A stretch of 64,000 nucleotides of DNA, from the NCBI GenBank assembly GCA_963696875.1, contig CAVOLQ010000001.1, forward strand, positions 248,001 through 312,000. The letters run 5' to 3'. Within the stretch, counting starts at the first letter, position 1. Every line of letters starts with the position of its first letter. The position numbers and the translations under genes are program-made. Of the stretch, positions 18,360-26,526 are shown in pieces. This DNA is from Albibacterium sp963696875. Lineage in GTDB: Bacteria; Bacteroidota; Bacteroidia; Sphingobacteriales; Sphingobacteriaceae. A model generated the notes under the pieces. It had not been told where the DNA came from and did not search any database. It worked only from the letters and a program-made list of their open reading frames with translations.

Positions 18360-19082
18360 GTGCTTCATAAGACTAGAGGAATTGTTTTAAAAACAATAGA
18401 TCATGGTGAAACCAGTGTAATTTGTCAGGTTTACACGGAGAGATTCGGTCTTCAATCCTATATGATCCACGGTGCGAAAAAAAGCAAAGCAAAAATAAAT
18501 ATCAATATCCTTCAACCGCTCCATTTGTTGGATATGATAGTTTATCACAAAAATAACGGAAATATTCAACGTGTTTCTGAAGCCCGTCAATTTCCTTTAT
18601 TCCAATCCATTCCCTATGAGCTTGAAAAAAGTGCAATGGCACTTTATTTAACTGAAGTTCTCTTTAAATGTCTAAAACAGCAAAGTGCTGACGAGTATTT
18701 ATTTGAGTATGTTTACTCTGCAGTTTGTTGGTTAGATTCTACCCCTCATGCACCGGTCAATTTTCATCTTTATTTTTTGCTTAGGCTTAGCAAATTTCTT
18801 GGATTTTCTCCAGCTTTACCTAAACCCAATCAACATTATTTTGATTTGAAAGATGGGGTATTTTGCAGCCGTGCACCCCACCATTCATTAGTATTACAAG
18901 AACCCCATACTTCTCAATGGATCGCCTTATTATCAAGCAGCTTTGAAGCTTTACCGAGCGTTCGAATTCCTTTGGCAGATCGTAGAATTCTGTTGAGGTC
19001 TATCATTGATTTTTACCGGCTGCATATCGACGCATTTGGTGAAATCCAATCACACCTCATATTAGAAGAGGTGTTAAGTTAA
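18360..19082 (+). CDS. recO: DNA repair protein RecO
   Basis: RecF-pathway mediator that loads RecA at gaps. The 240-aa protein begins with an OB-fold domain. The GTG at 18360 gives the typical Bacteroidetes N-terminus MLHKTRGIVLKT; a TTG nine bases earlier would overlap the kinase stop and adds nothing conserved. The region continues with GETSVICQVYTERFGLQSYMI (split here as GETSVICQVY TERFGLQSYMI). The C-terminal helical part lacks the zinc-finger Cys set, as in other Bacteroidetes RecO. It starts 2 bp after the dgkA stop and is convergent with the ATP-grasp gene. Confidence 0.9.
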   Translation: MLHKTRGIVLKTIDHGETSVICQVYTERFGLQSYMIHGAKKSKAKININILQPLHLLDMIVYHKNNGNIQRVSEARQFPLFQSIPYELEKSAMALYLTEVLFKCLKQQSADEYLFEYVYSAVCWLDSTPHAPVNFHLYFLLRLSKFLGFSPALPKPNQHYFDLKDGVFCSRAPHHSLVLQEPHTSQWIALLSSSFEALPSVRIPLADRRILLRSIIDFYRLHIDAFGEIQSHLILEEVLS

Positions 19083-19107
19083 CCATCGGAAATTGCTTGA
19101 TAGATAG

Positions 19108-20091
19108 TTAAAGCTTATTTTCTATCGCTTTAATAATAGGATCAAAGAAGTCCACCTCAAGCAGACGACTAGCGTTTCCAATCCCGCCGGGACTAAAAAC
19201 ATTTATTTCCATTAATTTATCGCCTACGATATCCAAACCTGTAAAAAACATGCCGTCCTTCTTTAGTTTTGGTTTTACTTCCTCCACTAATTCAAACATA
19301 CGTTTCGTAAATTCTGGAATTTTAACTTTTCCGCCTTGATGAATATTGCTTCGGATATCGTTAGGGGCTTGAACACGGTGAATGCCAGCGGTTTTTCCGT
19401 TAACAGAAATGGGTTCTCCATCAATTAAAAATAGTCGCACGTCTCCATTCTCAGCATCGGGGAGGTATTCTTGTGCAACGACAAAGCCGTCCCTGGCGAT
19501 CACATCAACAATTTGATTTAGGTTTTTCTGGTCTTCATTAACTAGGAAAACATTCTTTCCCCCTGATCCTTGTAAGGGTTTAAGTATAATTTTTTTATTG
19601 TATTCCTTATAAAAAGCCTTTATATCTTCTATGTTTCGGGTGATAATTGTTTCTGGACGGACGGATTTAGGAAAGTATTGAAAGTACATTTTATTTAATG
19701 CGTTGGCAAGAGAATCTGGATCGTTTAGAACCAAAATGCCTTGGGATTTTGCCAATTGGCCAAATACAATTCCAGCGTTTTGAGCCCATGGCCGATTTTG
19801 GAAATCTACAGAGGGGTCGTTTCTCAGCATTAAGACATCTAAGTTTTTCGCATTGATTAGCGATTTCTCAGTTTTCTTCATTGCATCTAAGAATTCAACA
19901 TTGGAATTAAAAGTTTGGTTTGGAACTTTTCGAGCATATGCACCCATTAATTCGTCATGGGTATACGTTAGGTCTCCAATTCCGATATAATAGACCTCAT
20001 GTCCCAGTCGACTTGCTTTCAAAGCAAGTCCGGTGGTAGTATATGCCGCTGTTTCTTTAGGCAATTGATTGACAACAAAAGCTATTCTCAT
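19108..20091 (-). CDS. ATP-grasp ligase, glutathione synthetase-like
   Basis: A 327-aa protein of the GshB/RimK-type ATP-grasp fold. N-terminal Rossmann-like part is MRIAFVVNQLPKET. The ATP-binding lid has IILKPLQGSGGKNVF (about residues 167-181), followed by QEYLPDAENGDVRLFLIDGEP and the Mg/ATP motif EINVFSPGGIGN near the C-terminus. Database labels would probably read glutathione synthase. However, it is the last gene of an operon with a DUF1704 metallopeptidase and a formylglutamate-amidohydrolase-like gene. The genome also has bshC, which points to bacillithiol, so ligation of an amino acid to some other carboxylate is a real alternative. Confidence 0.85.
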   Translation of the reverse strand: MRIAFVVNQLPKETAAYTTTGLALKASRLGHEVYYIGIGDLTYTHDELMGAYARKVPNQTFNSNVEFLDAMKKTEKSLINAKNLDVLMLRNDPSVDFQNRPWAQNAGIVFGQLAKSQGILVLNDPDSLANALNKMYFQYFPKSVRPETIITRNIEDIKAFYKEYNKKIILKPLQGSGGKNVFLVNEDQKNLNQIVDVIARDGFVVAQEYLPDAENGDVRLFLIDGEPISVNGKTAGIHRVQAPNDIRSNIHQGGKVKIPEFTKRMFELVEEVKPKLKKDGMFFTGLDIVGDKLMEINVFSPGGIGNASRLLEVDFFDPIIKAIENKL

Positions 20092-20113
20092 AGTTGTTCA
20101 GTTATTGGTTTTA

Positions 20114-21958
20114 TTATCCGTGAATCATATTGAAAACATTCCCTCCTGCTTTAATAACCTGGAGTTTCTCTGAATACTTTTCATCTAGATAGCGGGGCTT
20201 TAAGGTCGGTTTTACTAAAATTTGGCGGTGAATTAGTTCTTGTACAACAGGTAGATAGTCTTGTCTAATTTTTCCAATTAGCAAGGCTTCTAAAGATTTC
20301 CCTTTTTTAATGTACTCGATGATATTTAATAAACCTTTTAGATAGACTCCATCTTTTGTTAAACCGCCCCCTCGATATATACGCGTAGTCAATAAATAGG
20401 CTGCTTTTTCTGAAAATCCATATTTATCTACTAAAAGAAAGAATGAATCTATGAAGGAACTTCCAGAGATGAGCTGGTTGACAATAACAACCCGAGCGGC
20501 CAGCGTGCGCATTCGTCCAAATGTTAATCCGCCTGTAAGATATTCTGAAAATACCGCCAGTCCTTCTTGCAATTCTTCATAACCGGGTACTCCGGTATAG
20601 AATAATTTCAGAGGCTGTGCTTTTCCATTATAATAAGTCACCACATGTGTGCCTACTTCATGTTGCAATAGGGAGAAAGCTCGTTCTCGAGAAACGGTGA
20701 AGTTTTTGTTGATATTTAGTGTTCCTCTAGATACCAATATCCCATGTATGTCGTCTCTTACCCTAACGGCTGTTGACACTCTCGGATCTTGCGTTTTTAG
20801 CCATTCCAATTCTTGGACCGCCATTTTTGCGAGCTCATTTGCGTTGATTTTTTCTTTTTTATCAGATTCGCCATTGGGTTCAATAGCTACTAAAATAGCT
20901 TTAGCAATATCTAGAAGCCTCTCATCTATCGGGCCATAAACCTGTAGGCTACTGTGCATAAAGTCTGGCTTTTCCCTCTCTGCTACCATATTTAACATTC
21001 TGTCGATTTCTTTTCGTTTGTCTCGAAAAAGGAAAGCCATAGTGGGGTCGGAGATGTCTTCAATAGGCAGGTTATAGATTTCTCTTTTTATTATTTCCGG
21101 ATCAATCGGTAAGGGCCGATAATGGAATACAGGTTTTTTTAGATAATTTGACTTTACAAATTCTTCCCAGGCATCATCGGTATTTACAGGGGTTACCAAA
21201 AGTAAGAAGTCAAAAAGATTACTTAATTGGCCCAGTTTATAGTCAATTTCAAATACCTTTTTCTCCAAATGTGTAGTTCCAAGCATTTGAAAATTAGTAG
21301 CATTATAGGAAGTGTAAAATCGGAGGAACTCGAAAAATCCTTTTTTAATCGCTTTGCTAAATTGTGCACGTAATTCTCTTAAGATAAGTGGATAGGCTTG
21401 GCCAGTTGCCTGATTTATGTAGAAAGGGGCGATTTCTAAACCTATTAGTGTAATTCCTGATTTATTTGCTTCTATAATATCCGTAATTGGCTGATAATGG
21501 GAGGGAGTAACTACAGATTTTCCTTTATTTATTTCAGCCTTCATTAATACCCCTTGAACCGATATTTTTCCTAATTCTGTTGTTAGTTTTTCGGCAACCT
21601 CTAGTCCGCTTTTCTGACTTACATGTACAATAAACGCATTATCTGTTATCTTCTCCGTTAACCAAACTTCTAATAATAAAAACCCTTTGAATTTATCCGC
21701 TAATAGGTTGGCAATTGACTTAATTAAAAGTTGAAGGTTTCCGTCTTGAAGGTCTGCTGCATATAAATAGGCTGATTCCGTTTTCCCCAATTTTGATGTA
21801 AAGCTATCTTTTCCATCGAGTGGAATTCTATATAATACCAAGAAGGGGACAGGCTTTTCCATTTTAAATAATCCACCTTGAGGAAGGTTAATGTGAATCG
21901 GCTCCTCTTTTTTTATTTTGTCTGTAATACGATTAATGATTATTTGGAAGTCTGTCAT
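20114..21958 (-). CDS. DUF1704 / QEGLA-motif metallopeptidase (TIGR02421, MATCAP-like)
   Basis: A 614-aa protein of the family annotated as flavohemoglobin expression-modulating QEGLA motif protein. A zinc-peptidase signature HEVGTH lies at residues 433-438 and the eponymous QEGLA about 30 residues later, giving the likely HExxxH...E zinc site. The N-terminal 300 residues are alpha/beta with no motif I recognise. The eukaryotic relatives (KIAA0895L/MATCAP) remove C-terminal tyrosine from tubulin, so a carboxypeptidase-like activity is plausible here. There is no signal peptide, so it acts in the cytoplasm. It overlaps the upstream amidohydrolase by 4 bp (ATGA) and is 22 bp from the ATP-grasp gene. 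Confidence 0.88.
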   Translation of the reverse strand: MTDFQIIINRITDKIKKEEPIHINLPQGGLFKMEKPVPFLVLYRIPLDGKDSFTSKLGKTESAYLYAADLQDGNLQLLIKSIANLLADKFKGFLLLEVWLTEKITDNAFIVHVSQKSGLEVAEKLTTELGKISVQGVLMKAEINKGKSVVTPSHYQPITDIIEANKSGITLIGLEIAPFYINQATGQAYPLILRELRAQFSKAIKKGFFEFLRFYTSYNATNFQMLGTTHLEKKVFEIDYKLGQLSNLFDFLLLVTPVNTDDAWEEFVKSNYLKKPVFHYRPLPIDPEIIKREIYNLPIEDISDPTMAFLFRDKRKEIDRMLNMVAEREKPDFMHSSLQVYGPIDERLLDIAKAILVAIEPNGESDKKEKINANELAKMAVQELEWLKTQDPRVSTAVRVRDDIHGILVSRGTLNINKNFTVSRERAFSLLQHEVGTHVVTYYNGKAQPLKLFYTGVPGYEELQEGLAVFSEYLTGGLTFGRMRTLAARVVIVNQLISGSSFIDSFFLLVDKYGFSEKAAYLLTTRIYRGGGLTKDGVYLKGLLNIIEYIKKGKSLEALLIGKIRQDYLPVVQELIHRQILVKPTLKPRYLDEKYSEKLQVIKAGGNVFNMIHG

Positions 21959-22749
21959 TTCTGAATTTCGGCTTTATGCATTTCGATCAATTCGTAGCTT
22001 AACATTGGTATCGCTCCTTTTAGAGCTTTATTTAGGTGGTTGATGTGCTGAATATCAACTCTTCCTGTCCATTCATCCATAAATGTTTTTTTGAATTCAA
22101 TTGATATTACACAGCCATTCTCATTATATTTTTCATTCACCCATTGGGTAAATCCGCCTCCCTTAAAGATTATATTTTCTCGCACATCCGGATTTCTTTC
22201 TTTTATGGTGCAGGCTGAGAGATATCCTGCAAATTTCCTACAGATCGTTTGCCATTTTGGATTGTTATAATAAGTTCCTAAGTTTATTTCTGGATGTTCA
22301 ACCTCTGATGCGAAGCTTGTTGGACTTTGACGACGATGGTTATAAGAGTGGATGTCAAGGATTAAAAAATAGCCATAGCTTTCAATTTTCTCCTTAATCA
22401 AGTGTTCTATATCTTGGTAGAATTGGTGGTAGTAATCGATAAGCTCCTCTTCTAATTGTTCGGGGAAGCTTTCTTTCCATACCTTTAAGCCCCATGCGTC
22501 CTTTTCTTTTCTATAAATTGCTTTATCTTCTGGACGATTTAGGTCGATCATAAATCTCGAAGAATGAACGGTAATTCGCGTAATTGGAAGATGACCTATA
22601 TAGGCGGTATAGGGATCTTCCTCGCGAAAGCGCTCATGTTCGTCAAGGGCGATATGATTGAGAATTTTTTCCTCAATAAAATGGCCGTCGTGAAGTGCTA
22701 GGGAGATAAGCGGCCCTTTTAATCGTTGAATTGTATAAAGATCACTCAT
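21955..22749 (-). CDS. N-formylglutamate amidohydrolase-like protein
   Basis: A 264-aa cytoplasmic protein of the FGase family (PF05013), zinc-dependent hydrolases related in fold to carboxypeptidases. Visible blocks are LALHDGHFIEEKI, an HSSRFMIDLNRP segment, the metal-site stretch LILDIHSYNHRR, and EHPEINLGTYYN. It is the first gene of the three-gene operon, with a 4-bp overlap to the QEGLA gene. No hut (histidine degradation) genes are nearby, so a role in releasing formate from formylglutamate is not supported by context. A peptide or amide substrate is possible. Confidence 0.85.
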   Translation of the reverse strand: MSDLYTIQRLKGPLISLALHDGHFIEEKILNHIALDEHERFREEDPYTAYIGHLPITRITVHSSRFMIDLNRPEDKAIYRKEKDAWGLKVWKESFPEQLEEELIDYYHQFYQDIEHLIKEKIESYGYFLILDIHSYNHRRQSPTSFASEVEHPEINLGTYYNNPKWQTICRKFAGYLSACTIKERNPDVRENIIFKGGGFTQWVNEKYNENGCVISIEFKKTFMDEWTGRVDIQHINHLNKALKGAIPMLSYELIEMHKAEIQK

Positions 22750-22824
22750 TCTTTTAGATTCAACGGTAATTTCTAAAAAATGTTTGGTCTGTCAATTTTA
22801 AAAGATAGATAATCATTTAATTTA

Positions 22825-22855
22825 TTTGGTTTACTTCAAATTTTCTCTAGATTTG
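22825..22855 (+). promoter_or_regulatory. Canonical Bacteroidetes promoter of the DUF5916 gene
   Basis: TTTG at 22825-22828, a 19-bp spacer, then TAGATTTG (TAnnTTTG) at 22848-22855. Spacing and both boxes match the Bacteroidetes primary sigma consensus. The leader to the ATG at 22917 is about 55 bases. Confidence 0.65.
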
Positions 22856-22916
22856 GTATCATATTTTTAAAGATTCTTTATTTATCAAACTTTTATATCA
22901 ACCATTACATCGTTTC

Positions 22917-25094
22917 ATGAAACTAAGCTATACGTTGCTGTTTATATTTTGCCTGTTTAATCTTACCCTTAAAGCCCAGAAAAAGAACGAAAAATATAAG
23001 TTGCATATTTATGAATCGAGTTCAAGTATAGAGGTTGACGGAGTATTGAATGAACAAGCCTGGCTTGATGCGGAAGTTGCGAAGGATTTTTATATGGTTT
23101 CTCCGATGGATACTAGTTTTGCTACTGCTCGCACGGAAATAAGAATGACCTATGATCAAAAGAACTTGTATATATTGGCGATTTGTTATAAGCCAACGGC
23201 GGGTTCTCAAATGGTTGAGTCGCTGCGACGCGATTTCGCATTCGGAAAAAACGATAATTTTATATTTTTTTTAGATCCCTTTAACGACCAAACGAATGGA
23301 TTTTCATTTGGTTCAAACGCTGCGGGTGCACAGTGGGATGGGTTGATGTATGATGGTGGAAAAGTGGACCTAAGCTGGGATAATAAATGGGTTTCTAAAG
23401 TGAAAGATTACGAAGATAAATATGTTTTTGAAGCCGCCATTCCATTTACTTCGATGCGCTATAAGGCAGATATTTTGGAATGGGGAATCAATTTTAGCCG
23501 GAATGATTTAAGGCAAACAGAAAGGTCGAGCTGGGCTCCCGTTCCAAGAAGATTTCCTACAGCTTCGCTCGCTTATACGGGTACGTTGGTTTGGGATAAG
23601 ACTCCTCCGAGCGCGGGACTCAATGTTTCAATCATTCCTTACACCTTGTCAAGCTCCAATTGGGATTATGAGAACTTACCTAGAAATGCAAATAGACAAG
23701 AAGTAGGACTAGATGCTAAGCTTGCTTTATCTTCTTCTTTAAATTTAGACTTAACCTTAAATCCCGACTTTTCGCAAGTAGAGGTAGACCGTCAGGTTAC
23801 CAACCTTAGCCGTTACGAATTGTTTTTTCCAGAAACACGTCAGTTTTTTATTGAAAACGGAGATCAGTTTAATAATTTTGGATACGGTTCTTTGCGTCCT
23901 TTTTTTTCAAGGAGAATTGGGTTGACTTCGCCAATTATTGCAGGAGCTAGACTTAGTGGAAAAATAGATCAGGATTGGCGGGTTGGGGTAATGAATATGC
24001 AAACGCAAGCCGGAAATGAGTTGGGGCTTCCGGGTCAGAACTTTACCGCTGTTGCACTGCAAAGGAGGGTGTTTTCCCGATCGAATATTGGTTTCCTATT
24101 TGTAAACAAATATGCGCTTAATTATCAAGAGCTCTCTGAGTTAAGTAAATCCGCGCATACCCAGTATAATAGTAATATTGGACTAGAATATAACCTTGCA
24201 TCCTCTAATAATTCCTGGACCGGAAAGGCGGTATTATTAAAATCTTTTAGTCCGAACAAAACAGGGGATGACATAGCTCAAGCAGGAAATCTTCAGTATA
24301 CCAATCAGAAGTGGACTGTAAATGGGCAATATGAGGTAGTCGGGAGAGATTATAATGCTGAAGTGGGTTATGTTCCTAGGCAAGGATATGTTAAATTAAA
24401 CCCTCAGGTTAAGTATCTTTTTTTTCCAAAGGGCGGTAGTATCTTAAGTCATGGACCCCAATTAGATTATGTTCACTATTTAGATAAATCGTTCAATTCT
24501 ACCGATAATGCGGGATTATTATCTTATCAACTCAATTTTCGTAATTCGAGTGTTTTAAATGGTCAGCTTAAACATGACTTCGTTCGTCTTTTAAGACCTT
24601 TTGATCCTACGAATTCCTCTTCTGACTATCTAGATAAGGGCAGTGAGCATCAGTGGAGTACTATGGGTTTAAGCTATCTTTCGGGTCCACAGAGCTTTTT
24701 GACTTACGGTGCATCATTCCAATACGGTGGGTATTATGCTGATGGTAAGCAGTTAGGATTTACTGCTGATTTTGGATACCGATTTCAACCTTATTTAAAC
24801 ATTTTATTTAGCTCTAGCTATCATGAACTTTGGCTGCCTGAGCCCTGGGGGCAAAGACATTTTTGGCTGTTAGGTCCTAGAATTGATCTTACAATGACCA
24901 ATAAAGTGTTCTTCACTGGGTTTGTTCAATACAATGAGCAACAAAAGAACATCAATATAAACACTAGATTCCAATGGCGTTTTAAACCAGCTTCTGATTT
25001 CTTTATCGTTTATACAGATAATTATCTTCCTAATTCCTTTGTCGGCAAGAATAGAGCCTTGGTGCTAAAGCTTACTTATTGGTGGAATAATTAA
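22917..25094 (+). CDS. Outer-membrane DUF5916 protein with CBM9-like N-terminus
   Basis: A 725-aa exported protein (signal peptide MKLSYTLLFIFCLFNLTLKA). After it comes a CBM9-like carbohydrate-binding fold (about residues 30-210: IEVDGVLNEQAWLDAE, WGINFSRND). A large DUF5916 region follows, ending in alternating beta strands typical of an outer-membrane barrel (last residues LVLKLTYWW). The motif NPDFSQVEVDRQVTNLSRYE / LFFPETRQFF is characteristic of this family. The function is unknown; CBM9/DUF5916 proteins are usually presumed surface proteins involved in glycan or protein handling. It has its own strong promoter and is convergent with the next gene. Confidence 0.85.
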   Translation: MKLSYTLLFIFCLFNLTLKAQKKNEKYKLHIYESSSSIEVDGVLNEQAWLDAEVAKDFYMVSPMDTSFATARTEIRMTYDQKNLYILAICYKPTAGSQMVESLRRDFAFGKNDNFIFFLDPFNDQTNGFSFGSNAAGAQWDGLMYDGGKVDLSWDNKWVSKVKDYEDKYVFEAAIPFTSMRYKADILEWGINFSRNDLRQTERSSWAPVPRRFPTASLAYTGTLVWDKTPPSAGLNVSIIPYTLSSSNWDYENLPRNANRQEVGLDAKLALSSSLNLDLTLNPDFSQVEVDRQVTNLSRYELFFPETRQFFIENGDQFNNFGYGSLRPFFSRRIGLTSPIIAGARLSGKIDQDWRVGVMNMQTQAGNELGLPGQNFTAVALQRRVFSRSNIGFLFVNKYALNYQELSELSKSAHTQYNSNIGLEYNLASSNNSWTGKAVLLKSFSPNKTGDDIAQAGNLQYTNQKWTVNGQYEVVGRDYNAEVGYVPRQGYVKLNPQVKYLFFPKGGSILSHGPQLDYVHYLDKSFNSTDNAGLLSYQLNFRNSSVLNGQLKHDFVRLLRPFDPTNSSSDYLDKGSEHQWSTMGLSYLSGPQSFLTYGASFQYGGYYADGKQLGFTADFGYRFQPYLNILFSSSYHELWLPEPWGQRHFWLLGPRIDLTMTNKVFFTGFVQYNEQQKNININTRFQWRFKPASDFFIVYTDNYLPNSFVGKNRALVLKLTYWWNN

Positions 25095-25097
25095 TAC

Positions 25098-25688
25098 TTA
25101 TCTGGAAGACTTGTTTAATTCATCTTGTAGGTCGCGCTTCAACTTTTGTTCGCGTTCCATCGCCTTTTTGCGGTGTTGCTCAAATTCCTCACGAATTTCA
25201 TCTGCTGCATTTTTGCTTTCCTTCGCAATTTGGAAGTTGCTTTTATAGCGTTGGATAAAGAATAAAAGTAGAAGGGCTAAGACGATGATGATCGACCAAA
25301 CTATTAAATTATAGGTTCCCTTTTCGATGGACATCCCCAAAAATGAGATATTATCTCGTTGAGAAATTGTTTCTTTCATGGACGACAACGAGATTTGTAA
25401 TGAATCTATGGTTGCTTTTTGGCTTTCGGTCCTTGTCTTTTGTTCTATTATTTGATTTTGCAGAGCATTTAGAGAATCGAGTGTGTTTTTTCTAAAACGG
25501 GGTAAATTATCACGTATATTTTTAAAATTCTCGTAAGGGAAGGAGTTTTTTATTAAAACATCAAACTGTTCTTCGATAGTTCCATTAAAAACGGGTTTTT
25601 GGGCCGCAGTGGTTGCTTGTCCGTTAGCATGGTTAATATATAGGAAAATAATAAGAAGAAGTACGGTATATTTCTTGATTGAAACCAT
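25098..25688 (-). CDS. Membrane-anchored coiled-coil protein, unknown function
   Basis: A 196-aa protein with an N-terminal signal peptide (KYTVLLLIIFLYINHANG), a periplasmic coiled coil (about residues 60-110, SLNALQNQIIEQKTRTESQK), one membrane helix (about 128-146, IVWSIIIVLALLLLFFI) and a charged cytoplasmic coiled coil at the end. Relatives are often mislabelled tRNA (guanine-N1)-methyltransferase, but no SPOUT-fold motif is present. This looks like a structural or scaffolding membrane protein. It is convergent with the DUF5916 gene, 3 bp apart. Confidence 0.75.
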   Translation of the reverse strand: MVSIKKYTVLLLIIFLYINHANGQATTAAQKPVFNGTIEEQFDVLIKNSFPYENFKNIRDNLPRFRKNTLDSLNALQNQIIEQKTRTESQKATIDSLQISLSSMKETISQRDNISFLGMSIEKGTYNLIVWSIIIVLALLLLFFIQRYKSNFQIAKESKNAADEIREEFEQHRKKAMEREQKLKRDLQDELNKSSR

Positions 25689-25841
25689 TATGGCGATTTT
25701 TTATTGAACTATTAATATTATGTTCGAATTAAAAGAAATTTTATTGGAAATCACAATTTATACAAAGATAATTGGAAAAGGAAGAGAAATATTACTTTAG
25801 ATGGAATTGTTTTTCTGTAAAAATTAGATAGTGTAATAGTG

Positions 25842-25849
25842 TATCTTTG
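25842..25849 (+). promoter_or_regulatory. Candidate -7 element for the DUF4920 gene
   Basis: TATCTTTG matches TAnnTTTG and lies in the 257-bp gap before 25946, leaving a leader of about 90 bases. No TTTG box is found at the right distance. I see no other structure in the gap. Confidence 0.35.
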
Positions 25850-25945
25850 GGTTTATCTACCGTTGCGATTGAACTTGTGGTTTTTGGAACTGATAGAAAG
25901 AAATCTGTTAGAAATTATTAATTAATCGAAATTGAATCCTAAATT

Positions 25946-26422
25946 ATGAAGAAAGTGTTTTTGTTTTTTATCGCAGTTGCGTTTACTTCGCTGTCTTTCG
26001 CCCAGCATGAAATTCCATCTGCTCAGCCAGGTGTAGAATATGGAGCTGGCGTATTGTCGCTCGAATCGATTTCCTTGGCGGAGCTAGGGGAAGAGTTTGC
26101 TTCGGACACTATTTATTCTGGAGTGATTAGAGGTAAAGTAGTTGAAGTATGCGTCAAGAAAGGCTGCTTTATGAAAGTGGAACGAGAAGGGAGTTCTGAA
26201 CCCATTATGGTACGTTTTAAAGAGTATGGTTTTTTTATGCCAAGCGATATTGTTGGAAGAACAGTATTGTTAGATGGAGAAGCTAAGGTAAAAGAAACCT
26301 CTATTGAACAATTAAAGCACTTTGCGGAAGACGCTGGAAAGAGTGCAGAGGAAATAGCGAAAATTACCGTTCCTAAAAGTGATATTGAAATAATCGCCCT
26401 TGGGGTACGGGTAATTAACTAA
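25946..26422 (+). CDS. DUF4920 domain secreted protein
   Basis: A 158-aa protein with a Sec signal peptide (MKKVFLFFIAVAFTSLSFAQ) and a single compact domain of the DUF4920 type. It has the characteristic stretch GVIRGKVVEVCVKKGCFMKV with two Cys nearby (VCVKKGC), then a small OB-like beta region (IMVRFKEYGFFMPSDIVG). The paired Cys might bind a metal or form a disulfide; this is inference. The function of the family is unknown. It stands alone with a bidirectional terminator after it. Confidence 0.82.
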   Translation: MKKVFLFFIAVAFTSLSFAQHEIPSAQPGVEYGAGVLSLESISLAELGEEFASDTIYSGVIRGKVVEVCVKKGCFMKVEREGSSEPIMVRFKEYGFFMPSDIVGRTVLLDGEAKVKETSIEQLKHFAEDAGKSAEEIAKITVPKSDIEIIALGVRVIN

Positions 26423-26471
26423 AAAATATAAAGCTTGACTATCGCTGGGAAAGCTAGATTTTATTCTAAAT

Positions 26472-26506
26472 AAAACGGGCTGCTTCGAATGAAACAGCCC
26501 GTTTTG
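26472..26506. terminator. Bidirectional terminator between the DUF4920 gene and glyS
   Basis: AAAACGGGCTG (26472-26482) pairs perfectly with CAGCCCGTTTT (26495-26505) over a 12-base loop. A-rich and T-rich flanks allow use from both convergent genes. Confidence 0.85.
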
Positions 26507-26526
26507 TAATAGCGTTTTTGTGTTAA

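Noticed and set aside
19108..20091. Straight assignment as glutathione synthetase gshB
   Set aside because: The fold fits, but the operon context and bshC argue for a different substrate, so the symbol was withheld.
25098..25688. tRNA (guanine-N1)-methyltransferase label often given to this family
   Set aside because: The protein has a signal peptide, one membrane helix and coiled coils, and no SPOUT methyltransferase motifs.
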